Source of the DNA: Microvirga subterranea
GTDB lineage: Bacteria; Pseudomonadota; Alphaproteobacteria; Rhizobiales; Beijerinckiaceae
Reading direction: 5' to 3'
NCBI RefSeq assembly: GCF_003350535.1
Contig: NZ_QQBB01000004.1
Span: 417,384-481,383 of the forward strand
Length of the DNA: 64,000 nt
Below the pieces are notes generated by a model, which had not been told where the DNA came from, did not search any database, and saw nothing but the letters and a program-made list of their open reading frames with translations. Numbering within the stretch: the first letter of the stretch is position 1; each line of letters begins with the position of its first letter. The position numbers were made by a program, and so were the translations under genes. Of the stretch, positions 1-8,978 are shown piece after piece.

Positions 1-750
1 CTCGAGATCATCCAGGAGCGACTGGAGCGCGAGTTCAACCTCGACCTCATCTCCACCGCCCCGTCGGTGGTCTATCACCTGAAGCTGCGCGACGGCTCGA
101 CGATCGAGCTCCACAACCCGGCCGACATGCCGGACGTGATGAAGATCGAAGCCATCGAGGAGCCGTGGATCCGCGCCACGATCCTCACCCCCGACGATTA
201 TCTCGGCTCGGTGCTCAAGCTGTGCCAGGAGCGGCGCGGCATCCAGATCGACCTCAACTATGTCGGCAAGCGCGCGATGGTCGTGTACGACCTGCCGCTC
301 AACGAGGTGGTGTTCGACTTCTACGACCGGTTGAAGTCGATCTCGAAGGGCTACGCCTCCTTCGACTACCACATCTCCGACTACCGCGAGGGCGACCTCG
401 TGAAGATGTCGGTGCTGGTCAACGCAGAGCCCGTCGACGCGCTCTCCATGCTGGTCCACCGCGACCGGGCCGAGGGCCGCGGCCGCGCCATGTGCGAGAA
501 GCTCAAGGAACTCATCCCGCCGCACATGTTCCAGATCCCGGTCCAGGCGGCGATCGGCGGCAAGATCATCGCCCGCGAGACGATCCGGGCCCTGCGCAAG
601 GACGTGACGGCGAAGTGCTACGGCGGCGACGCCAGCCGCAAGCGCAAGCTCCTCGACAAGCAGAAGGAAGGCAAGAAGCGGATGCGTCAGTTCGGCAAGG
701 TGGACATCCCGCAGGAAGCCTTCATCGCCGCCCTCAAGATGGACAGCTGA
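1..750 (+). CDS. lepA: Elongation factor 4 (LepA), C-terminal part
   Basis: The frame is open from base 1, so the 5' end lies outside the window; about 249 C-terminal residues remain. LepA is a ribosome-associated translational GTPase that back-translocates stalled ribosomes at the membrane. The visible part covers the end of domain III, the EF-G domain V-like region (the [21 protein letters not shown] stretch around residues 52-72 is a family hallmark) and the LepA-specific C-terminal domain ending in a Lys/Arg-rich tail ([19 protein letters not shown]). The G domain is missing only because of the window edge. Family assignment is very secure. Confidence 0.97.
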   Translation, partial: LEIIQERLEREFNLDLISTAPSVVYHLKLRDGSTIELHNPADMPDVMKIEAIEEPWIRATILTPDDYLGSVLKLCQERRGIQIDLNYVGKRAMVVYDLPLNEVVFDFYDRLKSISKGYASFDYHISDYREGDLVKMSVLVNAEPVDALSMLVHRDRAEGRGRAMCEKLKELIPPHMFQIPVQAAIGGKIIARETIRALRKDVTAKCYGGDASRKRKLLDKQKEGKKRMRQFGKVDIPQEAFIAALKMDS

Positions 751-841
751 GCGTCAAGTCTCCCGTCCAGTGAACTCCGACGGCATGCCGGTCAGCACCG
801 TGCATGCCGTTTTCGTTTCCGCTCCGCCGGGGAGCGCACCG

Positions 842-1087
842 TCAGTGCAGGAGCGTGACCTCCCCGATGAGCTGTTGCAGCGGGAGCGTGAGAAGCACCT
901 GGCCGTCGCTGTCCGTCACGCTGAGCGTCCAGGCGCTCCAGTCGAATTCGGCCGCGTCGTCTCCTTGAGAGACTTCATGAATGGCCTGCAGCGCCTCCCT
1001 GCGGGCATCGTGGACGCTGGCGACCTCCACGCCGATCTCGTCGAGCAGGATGCTGTCGCCGGTGCGGAAGTTGAAATGGCAACGCAT
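842..1087 (-). CDS. DUF6894 small protein
   Basis: An 81-residue acidic protein starting MRCHFNFRTGDSILLDEIGVEV. The pattern of aromatic N-terminal strand, then 'D..G.E..S...AR.EAL.A..E' and a C-terminal 'V.D..G..LL.LPL' strand matches the small DUF6894 proteins that occur in many copies in Methylobacteriaceae and Bradyrhizobiaceae. Function is unknown. It stands alone, convergent with lepA, with a weak TGAGG ribosome site. Family call is from recall of the pattern, not from a search. Confidence 0.8.
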   Translation of the reverse strand: MRCHFNFRTGDSILLDEIGVEVASVHDARREALQAIHEVSQGDDAAEFDWSAWTLSVTDSDGQVLLTLPLQQLIGEVTLLH

Positions 1088-1741
1088 GGACGGCCTCAGG
1101 GATATAAGTGGCGGAGCCGCAAGGCCTGTCGCCGGCCGCGGTGGCGAATGACGAGGGCATTCGCAAACGGCGCTTCGTCCCTGTGCGGGCTCATCGGCTC
1201 CTCCATCTATCAGGCCGCTGAATTCAGCGTTTCTTGGAGTATTTCACAACAGGTTCATGCCGGGAAATCTCTTTTGCGTGCGCAAAAATCCTGAACTTGA
1301 CCTTTGGGAGTAGCAATTACGAAACGATTGTTAAGAAAATAAGGACATTTCTGCCACGAAAAAGGCCAAGTTTACCTTGTGGCGACGCGACGCGTGCCGG
1401 CGGAACTTGGCCCTGCACGATGAGTTCACCCCCGGCACAGGGCTTGAACCCACCACCGGTCCGAAGCTGAACCACGATGGGATCTTCACGATCCCGGATC
1501 AGATGCGAGTGCGGCTCGGGCTCGGCCCGGTGAAAGTCCAATGAACCGCAACGAAAAGCCAGACATCTCGTAAGGGATGATTCATGTCTTCATCCCTGCG
1601 CACGACGCGTCCGACTTTGCCCGTGCTCCTCATCGGCTACGCGCCCATGCAGATGGGCAAAACGCTCCAAGGGACCTGCCTGCCGTGCCGGTCGGGACGG
1701 AGCCCGCGCCCGGGAGCGCGGGCGCGGGCTGAGAACGAAGG
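1088..1741. other. Gene-free stretch with a possible AbrB-like remnant
   Basis: No convincing gene is seen between the DUF6894 gene and the SDR gene. On +, 1347-1544 reads openly without an ATG and contains GIFTIPDQMRVRLGLGP, which resembles the core of SpoVT-AbrB antitoxins (IP..IR.RLGL.PG). A one-base shift near 1524 would restore the usual PGE continuation. It could be a decayed antitoxin fragment or chance. The rest is unremarkable apart from the hairpin at 1701-1730. Confidence 0.25.
1701..1730 (-). terminator. Strong hairpin downstream of the SDR gene
   Basis: A perfect 12-bp GC stem (1701-1712 with 1719-1730, AGCCCGCGCCCG arm) around a 6-nt loop starts 11 bases beyond the stop codon of the 1742 gene. 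There is no clear U-tract, so it may act as a transcript-end stabiliser rather than a classical intrinsic terminator. Confidence 0.5.
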
Positions 1742-2524
1742 TCACACGAGCAGCGACTGCGCGCCGTCGATCCACACGGGCGTGCCGGTGATGTGGCGGG
1801 CGCGGTCCGACGCGAGGAAGAGCACGAGTTCGGCGACGTCCTGGCTCGTGCCGGCCTCCTTGCCGGTGAGTGGGATGTTCCCTTCCGGGTATTCGGCCGG
1901 TACTTCGGCTTCCTCCGTGTTGCGCTTGTCGGTGTTCTCCGTGATCTCGGTGTCGATGCGGCCCGGGCAGACCACGTTCACGCGGATCTTGTGCTGCGCC
2001 AGCTCCACCGCGAGCATCTGGGCGATCGCGACCTGGGCGGCCTTGGTGGCCGAATAGGCGGTCGCGCCTGCGCTCGTGAAGGTGCGCGAGCCGTTGATCG
2101 ACGCGGTGATGACGATGGCGCCGCCGCCCGCCTGCTTCAGATGCGGCACGGAAAAGTGCAGCGTCAGGTAGGTGCCGCGCAGGTTGGTGTTGATCGTGCG
2201 GTCCCATTCCTCGGGCTTGAGGTCGTCGATCGGCGCCCAGACGCCGTTGATGCCCGCATTGGCGAAGACGATGTCGAGCCGGCCGAAGGCACCGACCAGA
2301 TCGGCGACGGCCTTCTTCATTTGCGCCTCGTCGGCCACGTCGGCAACGAGCGGCACGGCTTCGCCGCCCGCCTGCCGGATCTCGTCCGCGGTCTTGCGGA
2401 TCTCATCCTCGGTATGGCTGAGCACGCCGACGCGCGCGCCTTGCTTCGCCATGAGCAAAGCCGCCGCCTTGCCGATGCCGGATCCGGCGCCGGTCACCAG
2501 CGCCACCTTGCCTTGAAGCTCCAT
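1742..2524 (-). CDS. SDR family NAD(P)-dependent oxidoreductase
   Basis: A 260-residue classical short-chain dehydrogenase. The Rossmann motif TGAGSGIG is at about residues 11-18, the NAG motif (FANAGING) near 90, the catalytic Ser in ITASINGS and the YSATK Tyr-Lys pair near 156-160, all intact. The C-terminal VWIDGAQSLLV matches the usual 'DGG' end. Substrate cannot be read from sequence; the family oxidises or reduces diverse alcohols and ketones. It is followed on - by a strong hairpin and preceded by arsC with an 87-bp gap, so the two may be separate units. Confidence 0.9.
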   Translation of the reverse strand: MELQGKVALVTGAGSGIGKAAALLMAKQGARVGVLSHTEDEIRKTADEIRQAGGEAVPLVADVADEAQMKKAVADLVGAFGRLDIVFANAGINGVWAPIDDLKPEEWDRTINTNLRGTYLTLHFSVPHLKQAGGGAIVITASINGSRTFTSAGATAYSATKAAQVAIAQMLAVELAQHKIRVNVVCPGRIDTEITENTDKRNTEEAEVPAEYPEGNIPLTGKEAGTSQDVAELVLFLASDRARHITGTPVWIDGAQSLLV

Positions 2525-2611
2525 CAGATCGTCCTCGTCCTGAAGATTTGGGGAATGACCCTCCTTGAACCTCAGGCGGGAGCGGCTTGTTCCTCCGCTC
2601 CGGGTGGAAGG

Positions 2612-3040
2612 TCACGCCGTCGCCGCGCGTCGTCCGGCGGCGTCGATCACGATCTCGCCATCCTCCTTGCGGAACTCGCCGAGCTGCGGGACAGGCAGGA
2701 TGTCGAGCACGGCCTCGGACGGTCGGCAGAGCTTCACGCCCGCCGGCGTCACCACGATGGGCCGCTCGATCAGGATCGGATGCTCGATCATCGCGTCGAG
2801 GAGCTGATCGTCGGTGAGCGACGGATCGTCGAGGCCGAGCTCCTCATAAGGCGTGCCCTTCCGGCGCAGCACCGCCCGCACGGGAACGCCCATGCGCTGG
2901 ATCAGCTGGCGCAGGAGAAGCCGCGTCGGCGGAGACTTCAGGTACTCGACGATGTGTGGCTCGATCCCGGCATTGCGGATCAGCCCGAGGGTGTTACGCG
3001 AGGTGCCGCATTGCGGGTTATGGTAGATGATGACGTCCAT
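2612..3040 (-). CDS. arsC: Arsenate reductase (glutaredoxin type)
   Basis: A 142-residue ArsC of the glutathione/glutaredoxin-coupled class, which reduces arsenate to arsenite. The N-terminus shows the active-site loop HNPQCGTSRNT with catalytic Cys11, and the family signature TPAGVKLCRPSE. Length matches the 140-residue E. coli type. No arsB or arsR is adjacent, so this is a solitary chromosomal copy; such orphans are common and some homologues (Spx/YffB-like) have other roles, but the Cys and the RP.V..P motif (ERPIVVTPAG) favour ArsC. Confidence 0.9.
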   Translation of the reverse strand: MDVIIYHNPQCGTSRNTLGLIRNAGIEPHIVEYLKSPPTRLLLRQLIQRMGVPVRAVLRRKGTPYEELGLDDPSLTDDQLLDAMIEHPILIERPIVVTPAGVKLCRPSEAVLDILPVPQLGEFRKEDGEIVIDAAGRRAATA

Positions 3041-3136
3041 GAAGTCTCTCCTCGATCGCCGCTTCCCGCCATTCTAAGACACATGACGACGCGATCCACA
3101 CCATGGAAGAGCGATCAGGAGGATTGGGCGATAGGC

Positions 3137-3778
3137 TTAACCGCGGCAGGCCGCGCCGTTGTTCACCCGGAGCCCGGTGAGGATCCTTCGGCTCAGGGCG
3201 TCATGGACCTCACCCTCCTGCACGTCGTGCAGGGAGAGCTCGAGCACCCATTCGTTCGAGAGCGGGACGATCAGCGCATCGACCGTCATTGCGCGCGAGG
3301 GCGACGGCAGGCTCGCATCGACCCATGTCGCGCTCCAGCGCGTGGCGCCCGGAGCCGGCGACGTCAGCGACACGGACTGCGCCGGACGTCCGAGCAGGCC
3401 TTCGTAGTCGCGCTGGAGGAAGGCGGCGTCCCGATGGGCGAGGTCCGCCTGGGGCAGATCCTGCAGATCGTGAGCCGAGCGCAGGCTGATCTCGAGACGG
3501 GCCGGCAATCCGGCGGCCGTCAGGTGGAGGTCGCCGTCCTCGGCCGTCATGCGCCATTCCTGCGGCAGGGAGACGGAGAAGCAGAGGCCCGGCGTCACCC
3601 GGCTCGTCAGCCGGGTTTCGCGCGTCGTGGGATCGAAGCGGATGTCGGATGCCTCGTTCCAGGCGTCGCGGCCCGGCGCGAGCGCGCCGGCCTGGGCGAA
3701 CGACGCGACAGAGCAGGCGAGGATGATGCCCGCAGAAAAGAGAGCGCCCGCTCCCCGGCGCATGCCGATCGCCGTCAT
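3137..3778 (-). CDS. Hypothetical secreted protein
   Basis: A 213-residue protein with a typical Sec signal peptide (basic MTAIGMRRG, hydrophobic ALFSAGIILACSVASFA, cleavage after AQA near residue 31). The mature part has alternating beta-type segments (CFSVSLPQEWRM, LPARLEISLRS, EWVLELSLHD) and one internal plus one terminal Cys. I do not recognise the family. Likely periplasmic. It is divergent from the lytic transglycosylase at 3919, sharing a 140-bp promoter region, which weakly suggests an envelope role. Confidence 0.75.
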   Translation of the reverse strand: MTAIGMRRGAGALFSAGIILACSVASFAQAGALAPGRDAWNEASDIRFDPTTRETRLTSRVTPGLCFSVSLPQEWRMTAEDGDLHLTAAGLPARLEISLRSAHDLQDLPQADLAHRDAAFLQRDYEGLLGRPAQSVSLTSPAPGATRWSATWVDASLPSPSRAMTVDALIVPLSNEWVLELSLHDVQEGEVHDALSRRILTGLRVNNGAACRG

Positions 3779-3918
3779 CGAACCATCCCTCCGCTACGCT
3801 TCCATCCACTCCGGAAACGCGTTCGGGAGCCGGAGGTTGCCTTGCGCTCGAATCTTGGCCTTGAGTTGACCGGTTTCGGCCCTACCTCGCCTTCAGGATC
3901 GAACACATCGGGAGAAAG

Positions 3919-4755
3919 ATGATGCCTGCTTTCGCACGCACCGCGTTCATTGCGGCCCTCCTGCTTACCGCCGGACAGGCTTCGGCTGCGACCTGCCGCG
4001 ACCCGGCGGGCTTCGAGAAATGGCTCGGCGACATCCAGCAGGAGGCGGTCCAGCAGGGCATTTCGCCCCGCGCCGTCCAGGCGGGCCTCGCGGGCGTCAC
4101 CTTCGACCAGAGTGTGATCAACAAGGATCGGGGCCAGAAGGTCTTCAGGCAGAGCTTCGAGCAGTTCTCCGGCCGCATGGTGTCCTCGTACCGCCTGAAG
4201 ACCGGCGCCGCCATGCTCAAGCGCCATGCCGGAACGCTCTCGCGCATCGAGCAGCGCTACGGCGTGCCCGCTCCCGTTCTCGTGGCGATCTGGGGCCTCG
4301 AGACGGATTTCGGCGCCGTGAAGGGCAACATGCCGGTCATCCGCTCTGTGGCGACGCTCGCCTTCGATTGCCGACGCTCGGAGATGTTCCAGGCGCATCT
4401 CTTCGATGCCCTGAGGATCGTCGAACGGGGCGACCTGTCGCCTGCGGAGATGCGCGGCGCCTGGGCGGGCGAGATGGGTCAGACCCAGTTCATGCCGTCG
4501 AACTACGTGACGTACGCGGTCGATTTCGACGGCGACGGACGCGCCGACCTGCTCCACAGCCCGACGGACGTGCTCGCCTCCACGGCGAATTATCTGAGAG
4601 GGCATGGTTGGGTCAGAGGACAGGACTGGTCGCCCGGCACCGCCAATTTCGCGGCGATCCGCGAGTGGAACAAGTCCCAGGTCTATGCACAGACCATCGC
4701 GTATTTCGCCTCCAGGCTCGCCGGCAACGCCACCGAGGCTGCGGCAAGCCAGTGA
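3919..4755 (+). CDS. Lytic murein transglycosylase, MltB/SltB family
   Basis: A 278-residue exported protein: signal peptide to about residue 23 (QASA), then the transglycosylase 103 domain. The catalytic Glu lies in IWGLETDFG (Glu128), and the family motifs GEMGQTQFMPSNY and DFDGDGRADLLHSPTDVLASTANYL are intact. It cleaves the MurNAc-GlcNAc bond of peptidoglycan to leave 1,6-anhydro ends. No peptidoglycan-binding domain is attached and no lipobox is seen, so it is probably soluble in the periplasm. A second ATG at 3922 is an equally possible start. Confidence 0.92.
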   Translation: MMPAFARTAFIAALLLTAGQASAATCRDPAGFEKWLGDIQQEAVQQGISPRAVQAGLAGVTFDQSVINKDRGQKVFRQSFEQFSGRMVSSYRLKTGAAMLKRHAGTLSRIEQRYGVPAPVLVAIWGLETDFGAVKGNMPVIRSVATLAFDCRRSEMFQAHLFDALRIVERGDLSPAEMRGAWAGEMGQTQFMPSNYVTYAVDFDGDGRADLLHSPTDVLASTANYLRGHGWVRGQDWSPGTANFAAIREWNKSQVYAQTIAYFASRLAGNATEAAASQ

Positions 4756-4762
4756 CGCGAGA

Positions 4763-4782
4763 GCGGGCGCCGCGGCGCCCGC
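4763..4782. terminator. Hairpin between convergent genes
   Basis: An 8-bp perfect stem (4763-4770 with 4775-4782) with a CGCG loop, followed on + by CCCTTT. It sits between the convergent transglycosylase and TRAP binding protein genes and could end transcription from both sides. Confidence 0.5.
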
Positions 4783-4794
4783 CCCTTTGCTCCG

Positions 4795-5883
4795 TCAGCC
4801 GCGGGCGCGGGCGCGGATCATGAACGTGTCGTAGGCGTATTCCGCCACCTGGAACCACAGGTATTCCTCGCCGCGGAACGCCTTGTAGCTGTCGTAAATC
4901 TTCTTGAAATCGGGGTTCTTCGCCGAGAGATCGTCGTAGATCTCGTTCGCGGCCTTGTAGGCCGCGTCCATGATCTCGGGCGAGAAGGCGCGCAGCTGCG
5001 CGCCGGCGCCGATCAGAGAGCGGAGCGCCGCCGGGTTCTTGGCGTCGTACTTGGCCTGCGTGTCGACGTTGGCGTAGCCCGCCGCCGCCGTGAAGGCCGC
5101 CTGATAGGCCTTCGGCAGCTCGTTCCACTTCTGCAGATTGATGAAGAAGTGGATGGCCGGCCCGCCTTCCCAGAAGCCCGGATAGTAGTAGTACGGCGCG
5201 ACCTTGTTCAGACCGAGCTTCTCGTCGTCGTAGGGCGCCACCCACTCGGCGGCGTCGATGGTGCCGCGCTCGAGCGACGGATAGAGATCGCCGCCCGCGA
5301 TCTGCTGCGGCACGACGCCGAGCTTGCCCATGATCTGTCCCGCCAGACCCGCGATGCGCATCTTCAGGCCCTGGAGATCCTGAACGGTCTTGATCTCCTT
5401 GCGGAACCAGCCGCCCATCTGGGCGCCCGTGTTGCCGGCCGGCAGCGCGAAGAGGTTGTACTTGGCGTAGAATTCGTTCAGCAGCGCATTTCCGTTGCCG
5501 TGATAGAGCCAGGCATTGGTCTGGCGAGAGTTCATGCCGAAGGGAAGGTTGGTGCCGATCGCGAAGGTCGGGTCCTTGCCCACGTAGTAGTACGAGCACG
5601 AATGCGTCAGCTCGACGGTGCCGCTGCCGACCGCATCGAGGGCCTGCGGCGCACCGACGATCTCGCCCGGCGCGAAGGGCTGGATGATGAACTTTCCGTC
5701 GGTCGCCTCGGCGACGTACTTGGCGAGAAGCTCGCCGCCGCCGAACAGCGTGTCGAGGGACTTCGGAAAGGCCGAGGTGAGACGCCAGCGAATCTCCGGA
5801 TTGGACTGGGCGATGGCTGGTTTGGCCACGGCACCGGCGGCGACGCCGACGGTGGCGGCCTGGAGGAATGCACGGCGCTTCAT
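4795..5883 (-). CDS. TRAP transporter substrate-binding protein (TakP/DctP7-like)
   Basis: A 362-residue periplasmic binding protein with a twin-arginine-like leader (MKRRAFLQAATVGVAAGAVA, cleavage after AIAQ). Motifs such as RWRLTSAFPKSLDTLFGGGE, GLKMRIAGLAGQIMGKLG and ERGTIDAAEWVAPYDDEKLGLNKVAPYYYYPGFWEGG match the DctP7/TakP group, whose characterised member binds alpha-keto acids as a dimer. No DctQ or DctM gene is next to it, so it is an orphan here and must use membrane subunits encoded elsewhere. A short, AT-richer leader precedes the start. Confidence 0.88.
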   Translation of the reverse strand: MKRRAFLQAATVGVAAGAVAKPAIAQSNPEIRWRLTSAFPKSLDTLFGGGELLAKYVAEATDGKFIIQPFAPGEIVGAPQALDAVGSGTVELTHSCSYYYVGKDPTFAIGTNLPFGMNSRQTNAWLYHGNGNALLNEFYAKYNLFALPAGNTGAQMGGWFRKEIKTVQDLQGLKMRIAGLAGQIMGKLGVVPQQIAGGDLYPSLERGTIDAAEWVAPYDDEKLGLNKVAPYYYYPGFWEGGPAIHFFINLQKWNELPKAYQAAFTAAAGYANVDTQAKYDAKNPAALRSLIGAGAQLRAFSPEIMDAAYKAANEIYDDLSAKNPDFKKIYDSYKAFRGEEYLWFQVAEYAYDTFMIRARARG

Positions 5884-6112
5884 GGGCTTCCTTTCATTTT
5901 TAAGCTTTCGTCAGCGCCCTGAGACATAAAGTTTCGGTCGAGCGCTGCGAAATGTTTGTAAACGTCGAACAGCCCCCTATAGCGACCTGCCCGAAACGTG
6001 ACAGGCGGGCGGAAGCAGGGACTTCATGCACTCAACGCATGAGTTGACGTCGGGAGCCCGGGAAGCGTTCGGACTCCTGCCAGGATTGATCGTGTGAATT
6101 GGGTTCGACGGC

Positions 6113-6286
6113 TCAGAAGATCAGCTCGCCGGCGCCCCAGGCCATGAGCAGCAGGATGATGAAGATCACCAGGAAGATGCCGAACAGGATCTTCGAGATG
6201 GAGCGCGCCCCGGAGGCGACGCCTGTAAATCCCAAGGCTCCCGCCACGAGGGAGATGACGAGAAAGATCAGTGCCCATTTCAGCAT
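6113..6286 (-). CDS. DUF1328 (YtjA-like) small membrane protein
   Basis: A 57-residue two-helix membrane protein ([20 protein letters not shown], then a turn with GARSISK, then [18 protein letters not shown]). This is the compact DUF1328/YtjA family, often found near stress and envelope genes in Rhizobiales; function unknown. The frame is open further upstream to 6352, but the ATG at 6286 gives the standard family start MLKWAL and is chosen for that reason. Confidence 0.88.
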   Translation of the reverse strand: MLKWALIFLVISLVAGALGFTGVASGARSISKILFGIFLVIFIILLLMAWGAGELIF

Positions 6287-6388
6287 GACGTGCGCCCCGG
6301 GAGGAATGACTCGGACGAAGGCATAAGCGCCGCGCCCGGCCAAGGTTCCCACGCGACGGCGTCCTCCCGGCGGCGCACCGCCGGTCCG

Positions 6389-7480
6389 TCAGACGACGAC
6401 CGTGACCTTCTCGGCGGCGCGCGTCAGGCCGGTATAGAGCCAGCGGCTGCGGTGCTCGCGGAACGCGTAGGACTCATCGAAGAGCACCAGATTGTCCCAT
6501 TGCGAGCCCTGCGCCTTGTGGACCGTGAGCGCATATCCGAACGTGAACTCGTCGGACTCGCGGCGCAGGACGAACGGCACCTCCTCCTCGGTCCCTTCGA
6601 AGAAGGCCTTGTGCACGGCCACCTCCACGGACCGGCGACGCGCGTCGTCGTCGGGCAGCACGTCCATGCGGATGAAGTCGTTGCGGATGCCCCGCAGGGC
6701 CTGGATCGACCACGTGCCGCCGTTGAGCAGGCCCTTGGTCTTGTCGTTGCGCAGGCAGACGAGCTTCTCGCCGGCGGCCGGCATCGGGTCGCGGTAGCCG
6801 TTCAGCTCCCGCAGGCGCGTGTTGTAGAGGCGACGGGTCTTGTTCAGCCCGACCAGCACCTGATCGGCCGCCATCACGGCGGCCGCATCGATCTCGCGGC
6901 GGCGGATGACGCGGCTCTCGCCATAGGTTCCCGGCTCCAGCCGCCCGCCTTCCCGCACCTTCATCGACATGTGGATGATGGGATCGTCCTTGGCCTGCCG
7001 GTGAACCTCCGTCAGCATCACGTCAGGCGCCGCCTCGGTGAAGAAGCCGCCGCCCTTCACCGGCGGCAGCTGCGCGGGATCGCCGAGCACGAGCACGGGC
7101 TGTCCGAACGACAGGAGATCGCGCCCGAGCTCCTCGTCCACCATCGAGCATTCGTCGATGACGATCAGGTCGGCCTTCGCGGCCTGGCTCTGCCGGTTGA
7201 GCACGAATTGCGGACCGCCCTCGTCGGATTCCCGCGAGCGGTAGATCATCGAATGGATGGTGGATGCGTCCTCGCATCCCTTGGTGCGCAGCACGAGGGC
7301 GGCCTTGCCCGTATAGGCCCCGAAGGCGACCTCCCCGTCGACGCCTTCCGCGACGTGCCGCGCGAGGGTCGTCTTGCCGGCCCCGGCATAGCCGAAGAGA
7401 CGGAAGACGGGCTTGTCGCCGCGGCGAAGCCAGTCGGCGACGGCCTTGAGGGCGGCATCCTGTTGCGGCGACCAAGTCAT
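6389..7480 (-). CDS. RecD-like ATP-dependent DNA helicase (AAA/SF1)
   Basis: A 363-residue SF1 helicase. Walker A is GYAGAGKTTLARH (about 30-42), Walker B is LIVIDECSMVDEEL, motif III GDPAQLPPV, and the C-terminal UvrD-like motif VHKAQGSQWDNLVLFDES followed by YTGLTRAAEKVTV. This is the short RecD2/'conserved exodeoxyribonuclease V alpha' type without RecBC-binding domains. The frame is open to 8188, but the ATG at 7480 gives the natural start MTWSPQQDAALKAVADW, and overlaps the stop of the upstream transporter in an ATGA, so the two genes are translationally coupled. Confidence 0.88.
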   Translation of the reverse strand: MTWSPQQDAALKAVADWLRRGDKPVFRLFGYAGAGKTTLARHVAEGVDGEVAFGAYTGKAALVLRTKGCEDASTIHSMIYRSRESDEGGPQFVLNRQSQAAKADLIVIDECSMVDEELGRDLLSFGQPVLVLGDPAQLPPVKGGGFFTEAAPDVMLTEVHRQAKDDPIIHMSMKVREGGRLEPGTYGESRVIRRREIDAAAVMAADQVLVGLNKTRRLYNTRLRELNGYRDPMPAAGEKLVCLRNDKTKGLLNGGTWSIQALRGIRNDFIRMDVLPDDDARRRSVEVAVHKAFFEGTEEEVPFVLRRESDEFTFGYALTVHKAQGSQWDNLVLFDESYAFREHRSRWLYTGLTRAAEKVTVVV

Positions 7481-8358
7481 GCGGTTCTCGTTTCCACGCG
7501 CAGGCTGTAGAGGATGCCCACGATGATGCAGGCACTCCCGAGGAAGACGAAGGGATCCAGCGGCTCGCCGTACAGCTGCCAGCCCACCACCGCGATCAGG
7601 GGAATGCGCAGGAAGTCGAGCGGCACGACCATGGTGGCGTCTCCATGACGGTAGGCGTTGGTGAGGCAGAAGTGGGACAGCAATCCGCCGACGCAGATGC
7701 CCGCGAGGGCAAGCGCCTGCGACGGTTCGATCCGCTCCCAGAATCCCCATCGCACGCCGAGCAGGTTCATGGGCAGCTGGAGAAGGTTCATGAAGAAGAG
7801 GATCGAGAAGGTGCTCTCGGTCCGGGTGAGGTGCTTGGTGATGATGCCCACGAGCGCGAACGCGAAGGCCACGCCCAGCATCAGAACGCTTGCGGGCTGC
7901 AGCGTCTCGACGCCCGGGCGCAGGATCACGAGAACGCCCGCGAAGCCCAGCACGACGGCGACCAAGCGCCCGCGGTTCATGCGCTCGTGGAGCAGCGGAA
8001 CGGCAAGCAGCGCAACCCAGGCCGGCGTGGTGAATTCCAACGCGAAGACGGTGGCGAGCGGGAGCAGGGTGAGCCCGAAAGCCCAGCCGTCCGTGCCGGC
8101 GAAATGCAGGACGTTTCGCGTCAGGTGCATGCCGAAGCGCCGCGGCTTCAGGCCGGGTCTCAGTTCCGGCTTGAGCGCCGCGAAGCACAGGAGGATGAGG
8201 ACGCCGGCGGCCGTGCGGATCGACAGCATCTCGAAGACCGAGAAGGTCGGCGCGAGCGCACGCACCGCGACCGCCGTGGCGGAGAAGGACAGGAGGGCGC
8301 CGCTCATCCAGAAGACGACGGCGAGAAGGTTGCGATGGGGCACGACGGACCGGAGCAT
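7477..8358 (-). CDS. DMT family (EamA) transporter
   Basis: A 293-residue inner-membrane protein with about ten hydrophobic helices arranged as two EamA repeats of five, as in the drug/metabolite exporters (RhaT/YdcZ-like). Repeat 1 covers roughly 14-140, repeat 2 about 155-290; the second repeat has the usual 'E.L.P.....G...I..G' pattern (YGEPLDPFVFLGSACIIVG). Substrate is not predictable. Its stop overlaps the helicase start by ATGA; no functional link between the products is obvious. Confidence 0.87.
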   Translation of the reverse strand: MLRSVVPHRNLLAVVFWMSGALLSFSATAVAVRALAPTFSVFEMLSIRTAAGVLILLCFAALKPELRPGLKPRRFGMHLTRNVLHFAGTDGWAFGLTLLPLATVFALEFTTPAWVALLAVPLLHERMNRGRLVAVVLGFAGVLVILRPGVETLQPASVLMLGVAFAFALVGIITKHLTRTESTFSILFFMNLLQLPMNLLGVRWGFWERIEPSQALALAGICVGGLLSHFCLTNAYRHGDATMVVPLDFLRIPLIAVVGWQLYGEPLDPFVFLGSACIIVGILYSLRVETRTA

Positions 8359-8978
8359 GTGAACGGTCCCCGCTTAGCGCGGCTCGATCATCGCGTGAAG
8401 ACTCCGCCGCAAACTTCGCATGGTCCCCAGTGACGCGGCAGGGTCGGTCGGAGGCACGAAACCATCGCCTGCAAGTGCCCCAACGTCATACAATCATGCG
8501 TGTGATTCTGTCTGCGGTGCGCTCCTGCCGCGCAGCATGCGCCGATTTTTTTCGCCTCCTCGCAAACTTTTTTTTGAGGCACCCCGCAAGTGCGCGTCGA
8601 AGTCAGTCGAAGACCGGTCTTCGATCGTCGATCAGAGGATCGACGACATGCACGACGTCGCTCTCCGCGCCGACGCACGGCAGAGCGCGCGCATCACGCA
8701 AGCCTCTGACATGAATGACTTTTTCCGAACAGGACGAAACCGCGAAGGAGATCCGCCAGACATTCCGACTTGATCAAGCAAAGACTTGCCGAGTCGCCTG
8801 AGAAGGCGCGCTTTATGCGCCGGATAGACAAGTCCTGACGGGTCTCGAAGCCAAAGTATCCACAGAAATCGTACGCGTTCTACTTTCTACACTTTCCGAT
8901 AATCGGAACCCCCTTGGTATAACGACGTTGCCTTGCAAGCGTGACGGTTGCACGCGAAGGCCCTTGAAGGAGGCGGCT
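8359..8978. other. 620-bp gene-free stretch
   Basis: I see no credible coding region between the DMT transporter and the H1-like gene. Reading frames here are short and Arg/Cys-rich on both strands. It contains an orphan terminator-like hairpin with a T7 run (8530-8552), a second T8 run (8568-8575), and the palindrome-rich segment around 8610-8655 (GAAGACCGGTCTTC). The promoter of the H1-like gene presumably lies in the AT-richer 8860-8930 part. Confidence 0.5.
8530..8552 (+). terminator. Orphan intrinsic-terminator-like hairpin
   Basis: Stem GCGCA (8530-8534) and TGCGC (8538-8542) with a 3-nt loop is followed after three bases by seven T (8546-8552). No gene on + precedes it within the window region, so it could mark the 3' end of a small RNA. 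The stem is short, so confidence is limited. Confidence 0.3.

Noticed and set aside
2172-3922. A 709-codon + strand frame from 1793 to 3922.
   Set aside because: It is antisense to the SDR, arsC and a secreted-protein gene, all with clear motifs; the + product is Arg/Asp/His-rich without any recognisable domain.
6389-8188. A 599-codon frame joining the helicase with upstream codons.
   Set aside because: The upstream 235 codons are the antiframe of the DMT transporter; helicase homology starts at the ATG at 7480.
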